DNA of 6,720 bases from Methanoregula sp. Lineage in GTDB: Archaea; Halobacteriota; Methanomicrobia; Methanomicrobiales; Methanospirillaceae. The stretch spans positions 1 through 6,720 of the forward strand of contig JALOBP010000125.1 of the NCBI GenBank assembly GCA_023228295.1. Reading direction: 5' to 3'. A program made the translations under genes and the position numbers. This document shows, one piece after another, positions 1 to 6,364 of the stretch; position 1 is the stretch's first letter, and every line of letters starts with the position of its first letter. The notes beneath the pieces were generated by a model. It was not told the DNA's origin and ran no database searches. It saw only the letters and a list, made by a program, of their open reading frames with translations.

Positions 1-2312
1 CACTCTGTTGCAAGAAACGGCCCCACCGTATCGCTCACCGTCCGCAGGTTCGCCGTTGCCTGCGAGACCTTCTTTGGCTGCACGAGCCGGCTGCCGTTTG
101 CGTAGTAGCGCTTCAGCCCTTCGAGGCACCAGTTCAGGATGCCCGGCGACTCCGCGAGGAGCTTTGCCGCAATGTCCGGGTCGCACTTCTCCTCCGGGAT
201 CTGGACCGAGAACGGCACCATCCAGATCCGGCGCCAGATACCGTCATCGGTGCCGGGGATGACCGGCTCGTGGTTGGTGGTCATCCAGATCTTGGCAACG
301 GGCGTGAACTCGAACTCGTTCTCGTAGAGTTTCCGCACCGTGATGACGTACTCGCCCGTGAGCTGCTTGATGATAGCCTCGTCCATCCGGGCGCCCTCCG
401 CCCCCTCGGCAGCGGTGGCAAGGCGGGCCCCCGCAAGGCGTGCAAGGTCCGACCGGGCGTTCTCGAAGCGCCGGGCCATCAGGGAGTCGGCCGCGATGTT
501 GACCGCATAGTCAGAAAAGATCCGGGCCAGCACCTCGATGGTCTTGGACTTGCCGTTCCGGCCCCGGCCATAGAGGATGAACATCACCTGCCGGGGGTTG
601 GTGCCAAGCAGCGTGTACCCGCACATGGACTGGAAGCCGGAGATGTAGTCCGCGTCGCCTGCGAAGATCAGGTCCAGGTGGGCGAGCCACTGCGGGCACT
701 CGGCCTTCGGGTCGTACGTGACAGCCGCAATTTTCGTGAGCATGTCCTCCATCCGGTGCTCGCGGAAGGTCATCGCCGGGAGTTCGAGGGTGCCGTTCCG
801 GCAGTTGAACAGGTCCGGGCGGGCATCGAACTCACCGGGGAGGACCGGGATGTGCGGGGCGGCGGAGTCGATCATCGCCTTCCTTGCGTGCAGGCTCTCG
901 GAGAGGATCGCAAAGCGGGAGAGCGCCCGTGAGCGGTCGGCAGTCGGGGCTACGGCTGCTTCCCGGTGGACCGAGCGGGCAACGCTCGTCGCGATGAGGA
1001 GCATCTTCCCGGCATCGTCCCGCACCCAGACCCTCCCGTTCCAGAGATACCATGAATTGAAGGCCGCACAGTACCGGACCCGGTCGCCGAAGCCGGCGAT
1101 CAGCCGCTCGGCGTTTCCGGCATCGGTGAGGGGGTATTCGTGCGGTTCTCCGGCGGCGGAACCTATCGGGCCCGGCGGCGAATAGAATAAACCAGCCGGC
1201 AGTTTACCTGCATCCGGAACAGCTTGTCCGGCCCGCTCCGCAGCCGCTTTTGCCCTCGCACGTTCACGCCGGCCGGCAGCAAGCCGCTCCTCCGGTGTCC
1301 TGTACCGTTCCCGCAGCTCCTTCCAGCGCTGCTTCCCGCCGCCGCAGGAGGCATGGTGGCAGCCGGCATGGATGGCGCCGTTTGCAAACTGGACCGCGTA
1401 TGCACCGTCTTTGTGGGCGGAAGAGAAAGGACACGATTCAAGGAGATAGATCCTCCCGTCCAGGTAGGGCTTCTCGGACCGGACCGGGATGCTATGTTCC
1501 CGGAGCCAGACGGACAGGTCCAGCCTGTTCTTCCCCGCCGCGGCCTCTACAGAACTCCCGTCATCCGGAGGGAGTGCCATGCCCAGCCGTTCGAGCAGTT
1601 CCGGGCCCGCAACCTCCAGCCGGTCCGGCACCGAGAGGATTTTGCTTCTCCGGTGCGGCCGGTCGGGCGTGCTGTCGCCCTTGCGGGAGATCGTGCCGTA
1701 GAGTTTCCAGATCCGGCCGGCATTGTGGTTTGCCGCATCCACGGTCACCGACCGGTCCGAGAAGATTGCCTCGAGAACCCGGAGCCCCCGCTTCACGAGC
1801 GCGAGCGATGCCGCATCGTTGGGGAGATCAATCCGGTAGAGCAGGTGCGCCCCGTTCCCCGAGTCCGCCCGGACCGGCTCCGGAAAGCCGAGCTCCCGAA
1901 GCCATGCCCCGATCGCGCCGGCCATCTCAAGGGCAGCCGCGTGCTCCGCGTCCGTGGACGAGATCCCGGATGGCCGGACCGGGTCGATATCGACCGGGAA
2001 CCAGCGGCGCCGGATGATATCCGCATCGCCCGTTGTTGCATCGGTTCGGGAAAGCCGCATCCGGATCCGGTTCGCCCGCCGGGACAACAGTGACGGGTTC
2101 ACCTCGTTCAGCGTCACGTAGATCCCGTGCACGGATGGATCCGTGTCGAGCGCGACAACAGCCCGGCCGAGCGCATCGAAATTATCGAAATACCCGGAAT
2201 GAACCGCCGATCCTGCGAGCGCCCTCACCTCGACAACCTGTCCCGGCCCGGCAAGGAGGGAGACGGTTTTTGCAATCATCTCCTCCCCGCACTGGCAGGG
2301 GAGGTCAGGCAT
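1..2312 (-). CDS. Phage/plasmid-type primase-helicase (AEP primase + D5/SF3 helicase), C-terminus cut by window
   Basis: This is a self-contained replication enzyme: an N-terminal archaeo-eukaryotic-type primase/polymerase makes the primer and a C-terminal superfamily 3 helicase unwinds DNA. I translated 770 codons with no stop; the gene runs off position 1. A lead domain (about 1-95) ends in the YVTLNEVNPSLLSRRANR segment (residues 65-82). The primase follows, with the acidic motif FPVDIDP (105-111), the sxH-like SGNGAHLLYR (151-160) and TVDAANHNAGRIWKLYGT (190-207). A Cys/His cluster (C294, H300, C318, C323) probably binds zinc. A D5-N-like segment starts near 400. The helicase shows Walker A GRGRNGKS (582-589), a Walker B-like ATAAE (632-636), motif C around WMTTN (676-680) and the arginine-finger region WRRI (693-696). 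The ATG is chosen for GGGAG seven bases upstream and its 8-bp overlap with the preceding gene. The extreme C-terminus, usually a winged-helix/DNA-binding region, lies outside. The family assignment is firm; whether the replicon is viral or plasmid is open. Confidence 0.93.
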   Translation of the reverse strand, partial: MPDLPCQCGEEMIAKTVSLLAGPGQVVEVRALAGSAVHSGYFDNFDALGRAVVALDTDPSVHGIYVTLNEVNPSLLSRRANRIRMRLSRTDATTGDADIIRRRWFPVDIDPVRPSGISSTDAEHAAALEMAGAIGAWLRELGFPEPVRADSGNGAHLLYRIDLPNDAASLALVKRGLRVLEAIFSDRSVTVDAANHNAGRIWKLYGTISRKGDSTPDRPHRRSKILSVPDRLEVAGPELLERLGMALPPDDGSSVEAAAGKNRLDLSVWLREHSIPVRSEKPYLDGRIYLLESCPFSSAHKDGAYAVQFANGAIHAGCHHASCGGGKQRWKELRERYRTPEERLAAGRRERARAKAAAERAGQAVPDAGKLPAGLFYSPPGPIGSAAGEPHEYPLTDAGNAERLIAGFGDRVRYCAAFNSWYLWNGRVWVRDDAGKMLLIATSVARSVHREAAVAPTADRSRALSRFAILSESLHARKAMIDSAAPHIPVLPGEFDARPDLFNCRNGTLELPAMTFREHRMEDMLTKIAAVTYDPKAECPQWLAHLDLIFAGDADYISGFQSMCGYTLLGTNPRQVMFILYGRGRNGKSKTIEVLARIFSDYAVNIAADSLMARRFENARSDLARLAGARLATAAEGAEGARMDEAIIKQLTGEYVITVRKLYENEFEFTPVAKIWMTTNHEPVIPGTDDGIWRRIWMVPFSVQIPEEKCDPDIAAKLLAESPGILNWCLEGLKRYYANGSRLVQPKKVSQATANLRTVSDTVGPFLATE

Positions 2313-2553
2313 CGCTCCTCTCCCTGAAGTCAAACCGCTCCAGCGTTTGCTGGTACAGGGAACGGTACCGGATTTTTATCCTCTCCCGTGCATCCCGTGC
2401 CCGGCACTTGAACCTGATACGGTACTGGTGTTCGGCAGTCCTGGCTACCGAAATCCGGAAGAGCTTACCGCCCCGCTGCTTCACGCCATGGGCGATTGCC
2501 GAGGCTATCAGGAATAGGGGCACATCCGGGTCGAAGACTTTCCGCCCGGTCAT
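2305..2553 (-). CDS. Small basic hypothetical protein upstream of the primase-helicase
   Basis: Not recognised. The product is 82 residues and strongly basic in its second half (FKCRARDARERIKIRYRS, residues 48-65), which would suit binding nucleic acid or an acidic partner; that is inference from charge only. No signal peptide, membrane segment or known motif is visible. It is accepted as real because of its packing: its ATG overlaps the TGA of the upstream gene as ATGA (2550-2553), its stop overlaps the primase start by 8 bp (2305-2312), and a G-rich ribosome-binding stretch (2559-2563) sits five bases before the start. This is classic translational coupling, so it is probably an accessory factor of the same replication module. 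Confidence 0.72.
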   Translation of the reverse strand: MTGRKVFDPDVPLFLIASAIAHGVKQRGGKLFRISVARTAEHQYRIRFKCRARDARERIKIRYRSLYQQTLERFDFRERSDA

Positions 2554-3050
2554 TTTCGCCCCCTCTCTTCCTGCATGGTCCTGATATCTTCCTCCGCGTC
2601 GTCGAGCCGGTACGTGAGGTCGTTGAGTTTGTAGAAGATCGCCTCGTTCATCCGGTCCTGCCGTTCCATTAAGGAGCAGACAAGGTCGCGGACCGCCTTC
2701 TCTGTCTTCGCATACGGGATTTCAGGATCCGGCGTGGAGAGGTCCCGTTCAGTCCTCCGCCGCACGGTTTTCTTCGGTTCCCTGCGGGCGCCGATCCCAA
2801 GGCCCCGGAGTTCCGTCTTCCGCTCCACCATCTGTGGCGCGGGTCCCGGAGCAGTCTCCCCGGTCACTCCCGGGACATGCCGCTGTGCCCATCTCAGTTC
2901 CTTGTTCTCCTGCCCGGTACCCCCGGCACCGGCCATGTTCTCATCTTCCTGCGATTCCTTGGGGGAAGGCCCGGCCATGCCGGTATCCTTCCACCCTGTT
3001 GTTTTCTCGTTATTTTCGGTCATACCTGATCGGTTCGTTCTTGTATTCAT
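2550..3050 (-). CDS. Hypothetical charged protein with C-terminal coiled coil; start uncertain
   Basis: Not recognised. With the start used here the product has 166 residues. Residues 1-60 are polar and Gly/Glu/Asn-rich and look disordered. A basic patch follows (about 88-102, RREPKKTVRRRTER). Residues about 114-163 form a helical, heptad-like region (KAVRDLVCSLMERQDRMNEA, then LNDLTYRLDDAEEDIRTMQ) that should form a coiled coil. It could be an oligomerising accessory or DNA-binding factor of the module. The reading frame stays open to an ATG at 3149 (199 residues), and ATGs at 3023, 2978 and 2939 are also possible; none has a good Shine-Dalgarno. I favour 3050 or 3023 because codons there become A/T-rich, as often seen at gene starts, and because a 22-bp inverted repeat lies just upstream. 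Its TGA overlaps the next ATG by 4 bp, which supports expression as an operon. Confidence 0.6.
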   Translation of the reverse strand: MNTRTNRSGMTENNEKTTGWKDTGMAGPSPKESQEDENMAGAGGTGQENKELRWAQRHVPGVTGETAPGPAPQMVERKTELRGLGIGARREPKKTVRRRTERDLSTPDPEIPYAKTEKAVRDLVCSLMERQDRMNEAIFYKLNDLTYRLDDAEEDIRTMQEERGRK

Positions 3051-3062
3051 CCCGCGGTTCAG

Positions 3063-3084
3063 CCGGGAGTATCTGTTCTCCCGG
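3063..3084. repeat. Perfect 7-bp inverted repeat with 8-nt loop
   Basis: CCGGGAG (3063-3069) and CTCCCGG (3078-3084) flank an 8-base spacer, followed on the plus strand by six A. Read on the minus strand the T run comes before the hairpin, so it is not an intrinsic terminator for the minus-strand genes. Its place, 13 bp upstream of the favoured start of the coiled-coil gene, fits an operator or a structured leader. It would instead be coding if that gene starts at 3149. Confidence 0.4.
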
Positions 3085-3214
3085 AAAAAATCCACAAAAA
3101 TCCCGGCCACGCGAAAGAGCCCGGGCTCGCCGGACTGTCGCGTACTCATGCCGGCAGGCCGCAGGTCCCCTCGTGGGAGAACCTCAAAAACCAGCCGGGG
3201 ACCGGGAACAGCAG

Positions 3215-3454
3215 CTAGCTATGTATCAGCAAAAGAGCGGGGCAAAACCGTGCGGGACGATACCCGCCGGCACCGTTGCCCCGGACAGCAATCGGATACG
3301 ATTCCGCGTTCTGCACGACCCGCAGCATCTCCATCAGGGTGGCGACAACCACCATCTCTATGAAAAAGAACCCGGCAAAGACGCGGGCATACTCCTTTGC
3401 ATACCCGAGCCGCTGGATCTTCTTTGTTAACTGGTGGAGAAAATGTGCGATCAT
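3215..3454 (-). CDS. Small single-pass membrane protein, leaderless, hypothetical
   Basis: Not recognised. The product is 79 residues: a short basic N-terminal helix (MIAHFLHQLTKKIQRLGYAK), one hydrophobic segment (about 24-45, RVFAGFFFIEMVVVATLMEM) and a Gly/Arg-containing tail with one Cys. The charge pattern, positive before the segment, suggests the N-terminus stays in the cytoplasm. I chose the ATG at 3454 over an upstream one at 3553 because a strong TATA box (3482-3489 on this strand) lies about 31 bp before it with no ribosome-binding site between, as in leaderless archaeal genes. It is the first gene of the minus-strand run and may share a transcript with the three genes after it, though 164 bp separate it from the preferred start of the next one (65 bp if that gene starts at 3149). 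The small size makes the function unreadable; a holin-like or membrane-anchoring role would be speculation. Confidence 0.5.
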   Translation of the reverse strand: MIAHFLHQLTKKIQRLGYAKEYARVFAGFFFIEMVVVATLMEMLRVVQNAESYPIAVRGNGAGGYRPARFCPALLLIHS

Positions 3455-3481
3455 TGCAATAAAAGAAAATCGATATGATGC

Positions 3482-3489
3482 AATATATA
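3482..3489 (-). promoter_or_regulatory. Archaeal TATA box for the small membrane protein / module
   Basis: On the minus strand the sequence reads TATATATT, centred 31 bp upstream of the ATG at 3454, inside the most A/T-rich stretch of the window. That spacing puts the transcription start within a few bases of the start codon. It may drive the whole four-gene minus-strand run. Confidence 0.6.
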
Positions 3490-3567
3490 CTAGTTGGTAA
3501 TTGCGGGAATTTTCGCACTCATCCGTGCGTTCCGGCTGCTCTTCGGCCGCCAATCGTCATACCGGAT

Positions 3568-3591
3568 CCGGGTGGCCGGGTGGCGCGGTGG
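3568..3591 (+). repeat. Tandem 8-bp repeat CCGGGTGG (two perfect, one imperfect)
   Basis: CCGGGTGG occurs at 3568-3575 and 3576-3583, and CGCGGTGG follows directly at 3584-3591. The copies sit in the divergent intergenic region 3455-3707, between two outward-facing promoters. They could be regulator binding sites or short iterons of a replicon, or a chance outcome of GC-rich sequence. Confidence 0.4.
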
Positions 3592-3614
3592 GGTCTTATC
3601 CGGAACCCGGTTAT

Positions 3615-3624
3615 CGGGTACCCG
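3615..3624. repeat. 10-bp perfect palindrome CGGGTACCCG
   Basis: The palindrome lies about 60 bp upstream of the zincin-like gene's TATA box. It overlaps another small inverted repeat, ACCCG-GTTAT-CGGGT (3605-3619), so this short stretch can form alternative hairpins or bind a dimeric regulator. Confidence 0.35.
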
Positions 3625-3647
3625 TGCTGAACCCCCCGCACACTGGA

Positions 3648-3673
3648 CCGTACGCCGGTAAAATTCCGTACGG
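3648..3673 (+). promoter_or_regulatory. Paired CCGTACG sites abutting the TATA box (candidate operator)
   Basis: CCGTACG (3648-3654) and the self-complementary CCGTACGG (3666-3673) start 18 bp apart, and the second touches the TATA-like box that begins at 3674. A protein bound here would cover the place where the basal factors TBP and TFB bind, which suits a repressor or activator of the downstream gene. The function is inferred from position and symmetry only. Confidence 0.4.
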
Positions 3674-3684
3674 TTTATTTAATA
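3674..3684 (+). promoter_or_regulatory. Archaeal TATA box for the zincin-like gene
   Basis: TTTATTTAATA is centred about 29 bp upstream of the ATG at 3708, and no Shine-Dalgarno sequence lies between them. This fits a leaderless or nearly leaderless transcript and decides the start codon against the upstream in-frame TTG at 3501. Confidence 0.6.
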
Positions 3685-3707
3685 CCCGGAATTTCCAACA
3701 GAATCGT

Positions 3708-4481
3708 ATGGATGATTCTGCCGCTGTCTGGACACTGCCCGGTGTGCTTGGGCTCATTGCTGTTGTACTGATTGTGCTGGCTATAATCGTGACTGTGGGC
3801 TGGGCTGCCAAGTGTGGCATGGGATCAACGAGCTGCGACTGTTCTGCAGAGACCGTTCCCCTGCAGTGCAATTACCAGTGCTACGAGTCATGGGCCTGCA
3901 CCTGTGACGACCTCGACGACATGAAAGCCGTGCGCGACAATATCGACACGTTTGTTGCGCAGAGAGAGGCCGAAGGGTCCGGGAGTGCCGGGAGCGATGA
4001 CGGTTCTGCTGAGAGGGCTGGGCAACGCGATTGGCTATCAGGTGGGAAGATCGCAGGGCTGAATGACAATGGCGAGATCTGGATTGCCGACAGCGTGTAT
4101 GACAACCACTGCCAGGACGTGGTCGAGTCGGTGTACCTGCACGAGCAGGTCCATACTGGTGATGACACGTGCCGGAACCCTTTGACATTCCTGACCGGGA
4201 TTTTTGGAAGTATGGGTGACAGCAACTATGCACAGTCCCTCCATGACAAGTCCGAGTTCTCCGCGTATGGCACCCAGACCGCGTACCTCAACCAGAGAAT
4301 TGCAGTACTGGAAGGCAGCTGCAACACGGAATACCGGTGTTCCTACTCTGATGAACTGTTCGACAACCGTTTCAACTGTATCGATGCCTGCCCGTGCAGC
4401 CTGGCCCATCCATGTGCCGGCATTCCGCCCTGTATCGAGCAGAACAAGGATACCGGTGAGCCGACGGGACAGCGGTACTAA
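3708..4481 (+). CDS. Membrane-anchored, cysteine-rich extracellular protein with HExxH zincin motif
   Basis: The family is not recognised, but the layout is clear. The product has 257 residues: a short N-terminus, one strongly hydrophobic helix (about 9-33) that serves as signal anchor, then an outside domain with 16 cysteines (36, 43, 45, 54, 58, 64, 66, 135, 155, 205, 211, 224, 228, 230, 236, 242), an even number that suits disulfides. HEQVH at 145-149 is the HExxH zinc-peptidase signature, set in a hydrophobic helix context (VVESVYLHEQVHTGDDTC). E183 in SEFSAYGTQ could be the third zinc ligand, as in gluzincins where Glu follows at a distance. A Gly/Ser/Asp-rich linker (about 88-105) separates a small Cys knot from the catalytic-like part. 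The likely role is a surface protease or a zincin-fold binding protein; substrate unknown. An in-frame TTG at 3501 would extend it, but that start lies upstream of the TATA box. It is the only plus-strand gene in the window. Confidence 0.8.
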   Translation: MDDSAAVWTLPGVLGLIAVVLIVLAIIVTVGWAAKCGMGSTSCDCSAETVPLQCNYQCYESWACTCDDLDDMKAVRDNIDTFVAQREAEGSGSAGSDDGSAERAGQRDWLSGGKIAGLNDNGEIWIADSVYDNHCQDVVESVYLHEQVHTGDDTCRNPLTFLTGIFGSMGDSNYAQSLHDKSEFSAYGTQTAYLNQRIAVLEGSCNTEYRCSYSDELFDNRFNCIDACPCSLAHPCAGIPPCIEQNKDTGEPTGQRY

Positions 4482-4485
4482 CTCA

Positions 4486-4491
4486 TTTTTT
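4486..4491 (+). terminator. T6 tract directly after the zincin-like gene
   Basis: Six T begin four bases after the TAA stop. Archaeal transcription often ends at such T-rich tracts without a hairpin. It lies in the 11-bp gap between two convergent stop codons, where efficient termination would limit read-through into the antisense strand of recQ. Confidence 0.45.
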
Positions 4492-4492
4492 C

Positions 4493-6283
4493 CTATCCTG
4501 CCCGGATCGCTTCCAGAAATACCGGCCCATACCGGGCGAGCTTGAACGGCCCGACGCCGGTGATGGCAAGAAGCCCCTCGCGGTCACCCGGGCGGGAGGC
4601 GGCCATCTCCTTAAGGCTCCGGTCCGGGAAAATCATGTAGGGCTGGACCCCCTGCTTCCCGGCAATCTCTTTGCGCAAATCTTTGAGGCGCAGGAAGAGG
4701 TCCCGGGCATCGTTGTTCAGCCCGGTATCTGCAGGCACATCAGCATCTTTCACCGGTCCCGTCTCCGGTGCCGGCAGCATCGCCCGGAGCCTCCCGTTCA
4801 GCAGTTCCCGCCCCTTCCCGGTCAGCCCGATGACCGGGTACTGGTCCCCGCTCCGCTCAAGGAAGCCCTGCCGGACAAGCTCGGCAATCCATGTGCGGTA
4901 CTGGCCCTTGCTGTACTTCTTCCCGGTCCCGTACACGGCAAGCCCGTCCAGCCCGTACTGGCGTACCTTCTCCCCCTTCGAGCCCCGGAGCACGTCGATG
5001 ATGAGCTCGGTCCCGAACCGGCCGGGCATGGCCTGCACGCAGCCCGCGACGAGCCGGGCCGCCGCTGTGCAATCCGCCATGTCGGGCGGGCTTGAGCAGG
5101 TGTCGCACGAGCCGCAGTTGTCGGCGGGGTATGCCTCGCCGAAGTACCGGAGCAGGTTGTGGCGCCGGCAGCCCGTGGTTTCGCAGAAATCCGTCATGGC
5201 CTGCAGCTTGGCAAGCGCGATTTTGAGGTTGGTCCCGCTTAGCGAATCATGGCTGATAAAGGAACGGAGGCGGGCCGCATCGCCCTTGCTGTACAGGAGG
5301 ATGCACTCGCTGTACTGGCAGTCCCGGCCGGCCCGGCCGGTCTCCTGGTAATAGGCTTCGAGCGTCCTGGGCAGGCTCGCATGGATCACGAACCTCACAT
5401 CCGGCTTGTCGATGCCCATCCCGAACGCCACCGTTGCACAGACCACGTCCACATCGCCTTTCAAAAATGCGTCCTGCACCGCGACCCGGGCCGAGGGCGG
5501 GAGCCCGGCATGGTATGCGGCCGCCCGGAACCCTTTCTTCTTCAGCCCGAGGGCGATCTCCCCGGCCTCGTTCCGGCTCAGGCAGTAGATAATCCCGGCC
5601 TGGGTGCGGTGCTGCCCAATGTAGTTGGAGAGGAAGACGAGCGGGTTCTTCTTCTCTGTAACGCGGTACTGGAGGTTCGTGCGGTTGAAACTCCCGACAA
5701 ACTCCTTTGCCCTGAGAAGGCCAAGCTGCTGCACGATATCTTTGCGGACCTCGGGGGTAGCCGTCGCCGTCAGCGCGATGAGGGGAACGTCCGGGAAGAT
5801 CTTACGGAGCTGGGCGAGCTGCCGGTATTCCGGCCGGAAGTTGTGGCCCCATGCGGAGATGCAGTGCGCTTCGTCGATGGCGATGAGCCGGACCGGGCAG
5901 GTGGCGAGCGTCTTTAAGAAAGCGGCCTGCACGCACCGTTCGGGGGAGACGAAGAGAAGACGGAGGGTGCCGTCCCGGAGCGACCCTTCAATCCGGGCCC
6001 TGTCGCGGGAATCGAGCGAGCTGTTCCATGCAGCGGCCGGGATGCCCCGGCGGTTGAGGTCGTCCACCTGATCCTTCATCAGCGCGATTAAGGGGGAGAT
6101 GACGAGGGTGAGCCCGCCGAGACGGAGGGCTGGGAGCTGGTAGCAGAGCGATTTTCCCCCGCCGGTGGCAAGGATGGCAAGGGTGTCGTTCCCGGCAAGC
6201 ACCGAGCCGATGATCTCCTGCTGGAGCGGACGGAAGGCCGTGTGGCCCCAGTATTTTTGTAAGAGTTCCTTTGCTGTGTCCAT
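4493..6283 (-). CDS. recQ: ATP-dependent DNA helicase RecQ
   Basis: RecQ is a 3'-5' superfamily 2 DNA helicase acting in recombinational repair and at stalled forks. The 596-residue product shows the full set: motif 0 FRPLQQEII (17-25), Walker A TGGGKS (40-45), DEAH (137-140) with the aromatic-rich loop CISAWGHNFR (141-150), TATAT (172-176), a YHAGL segment (257-261), FGMGIDKPDVRFVIH (287-301) and motif VI ETGRAGRD (314-321). The RecQ zinc site follows (C372, C390, C393, C396), then a winged-helix RQC region (about 405-500) and a C-terminal HRDC domain (about 525-594). Length and domain order match bacterial RecQ, so the gene is intact. Small departures are Ala instead of the usual Pro before Walker A (LATGGGKS) and Cys instead of Gly after GRAGRD. 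The ATG has a TATA box about 45 bp upstream, leaving a leader of roughly 19 bases with a weak ribosome-binding stretch. It converges with the plus-strand gene. Confidence 0.97.
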   Translation of the reverse strand: MDTAKELLQKYWGHTAFRPLQQEIIGSVLAGNDTLAILATGGGKSLCYQLPALRLGGLTLVISPLIALMKDQVDDLNRRGIPAAAWNSSLDSRDRARIEGSLRDGTLRLLFVSPERCVQAAFLKTLATCPVRLIAIDEAHCISAWGHNFRPEYRQLAQLRKIFPDVPLIALTATATPEVRKDIVQQLGLLRAKEFVGSFNRTNLQYRVTEKKNPLVFLSNYIGQHRTQAGIIYCLSRNEAGEIALGLKKKGFRAAAYHAGLPPSARVAVQDAFLKGDVDVVCATVAFGMGIDKPDVRFVIHASLPRTLEAYYQETGRAGRDCQYSECILLYSKGDAARLRSFISHDSLSGTNLKIALAKLQAMTDFCETTGCRRHNLLRYFGEAYPADNCGSCDTCSSPPDMADCTAAARLVAGCVQAMPGRFGTELIIDVLRGSKGEKVRQYGLDGLAVYGTGKKYSKGQYRTWIAELVRQGFLERSGDQYPVIGLTGKGRELLNGRLRAMLPAPETGPVKDADVPADTGLNNDARDLFLRLKDLRKEIAGKQGVQPYMIFPDRSLKEMAASRPGDREGLLAITGVGPFKLARYGPVFLEAIRAG

Positions 6284-6324
6284 TCACGCCTGCCGCCTTG
6301 TATGGGAGAACGTTCGGGAAGGAG

Positions 6325-6333
6325 TTATAAAAA
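6325..6333 (-). promoter_or_regulatory. Archaeal TATA box for recQ
   Basis: The minus strand reads TTTTTATAA, centred 46 bp before the recQ ATG. Transcription would begin near 6302, giving a leader of about 19 bases that ends in AGGCGTGA just before the start codon. The 125-bp gap 6284-6408 holds nothing else convincing except the palindrome GGCAATTGCC. Confidence 0.5.
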
Positions 6334-6364
6334 GGGCCGGGAGCGGGGGATGAAAGTGAAGGGG

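Noticed and set aside
270..932. A 220-codon open frame on the plus strand
   Set aside because: It lies opposite the primase-helicase, whose minus-strand frame carries all the catalytic motifs. The plus-strand product is low-complexity and rich in Arg/Gly/Pro, as expected of a shadow in GC-rich DNA.
1224..2093. A 289-codon open frame on the plus strand
   Set aside because: It is antisense to the primase domain, Pro/Arg-rich and without any recognisable motif, and no promoter precedes it.
2734..3430. Two overlapping plus-strand open frames of about 200 codons
   Set aside because: They are antisense to the coiled-coil gene and the small membrane-protein gene, have Ser/Arg/Pro-biased composition, and lack ribosome-binding or promoter signals.
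3455..3553. Longer form of the small membrane protein starting at 3553
   Set aside because: This start would lie upstream of the TATA box at 3482-3489, which is placed correctly for the ATG at 3454.
3589..3632. tRNA-like or attachment-site hairpins in the intergenic region
   Set aside because: The ACCCG/CGGGT stem has a 5-base loop and no T-arm GGTTCRA or acceptor pairing can be found, so no tRNA or att site is supported.
3501..3707. N-terminal extension of the zincin-like protein from a TTG codon
   Set aside because: The extension starts upstream of the TATA box at 3674-3684 and crosses the repeat-rich intergenic region; its sequence looks non-coding and the anchor helix sits properly at the N-terminus only with the ATG at 3708.
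5249..5917. A 222-codon open frame on the plus strand within recQ
   Set aside because: It is antisense to the conserved RecQ helicase core and resembles no family I know.
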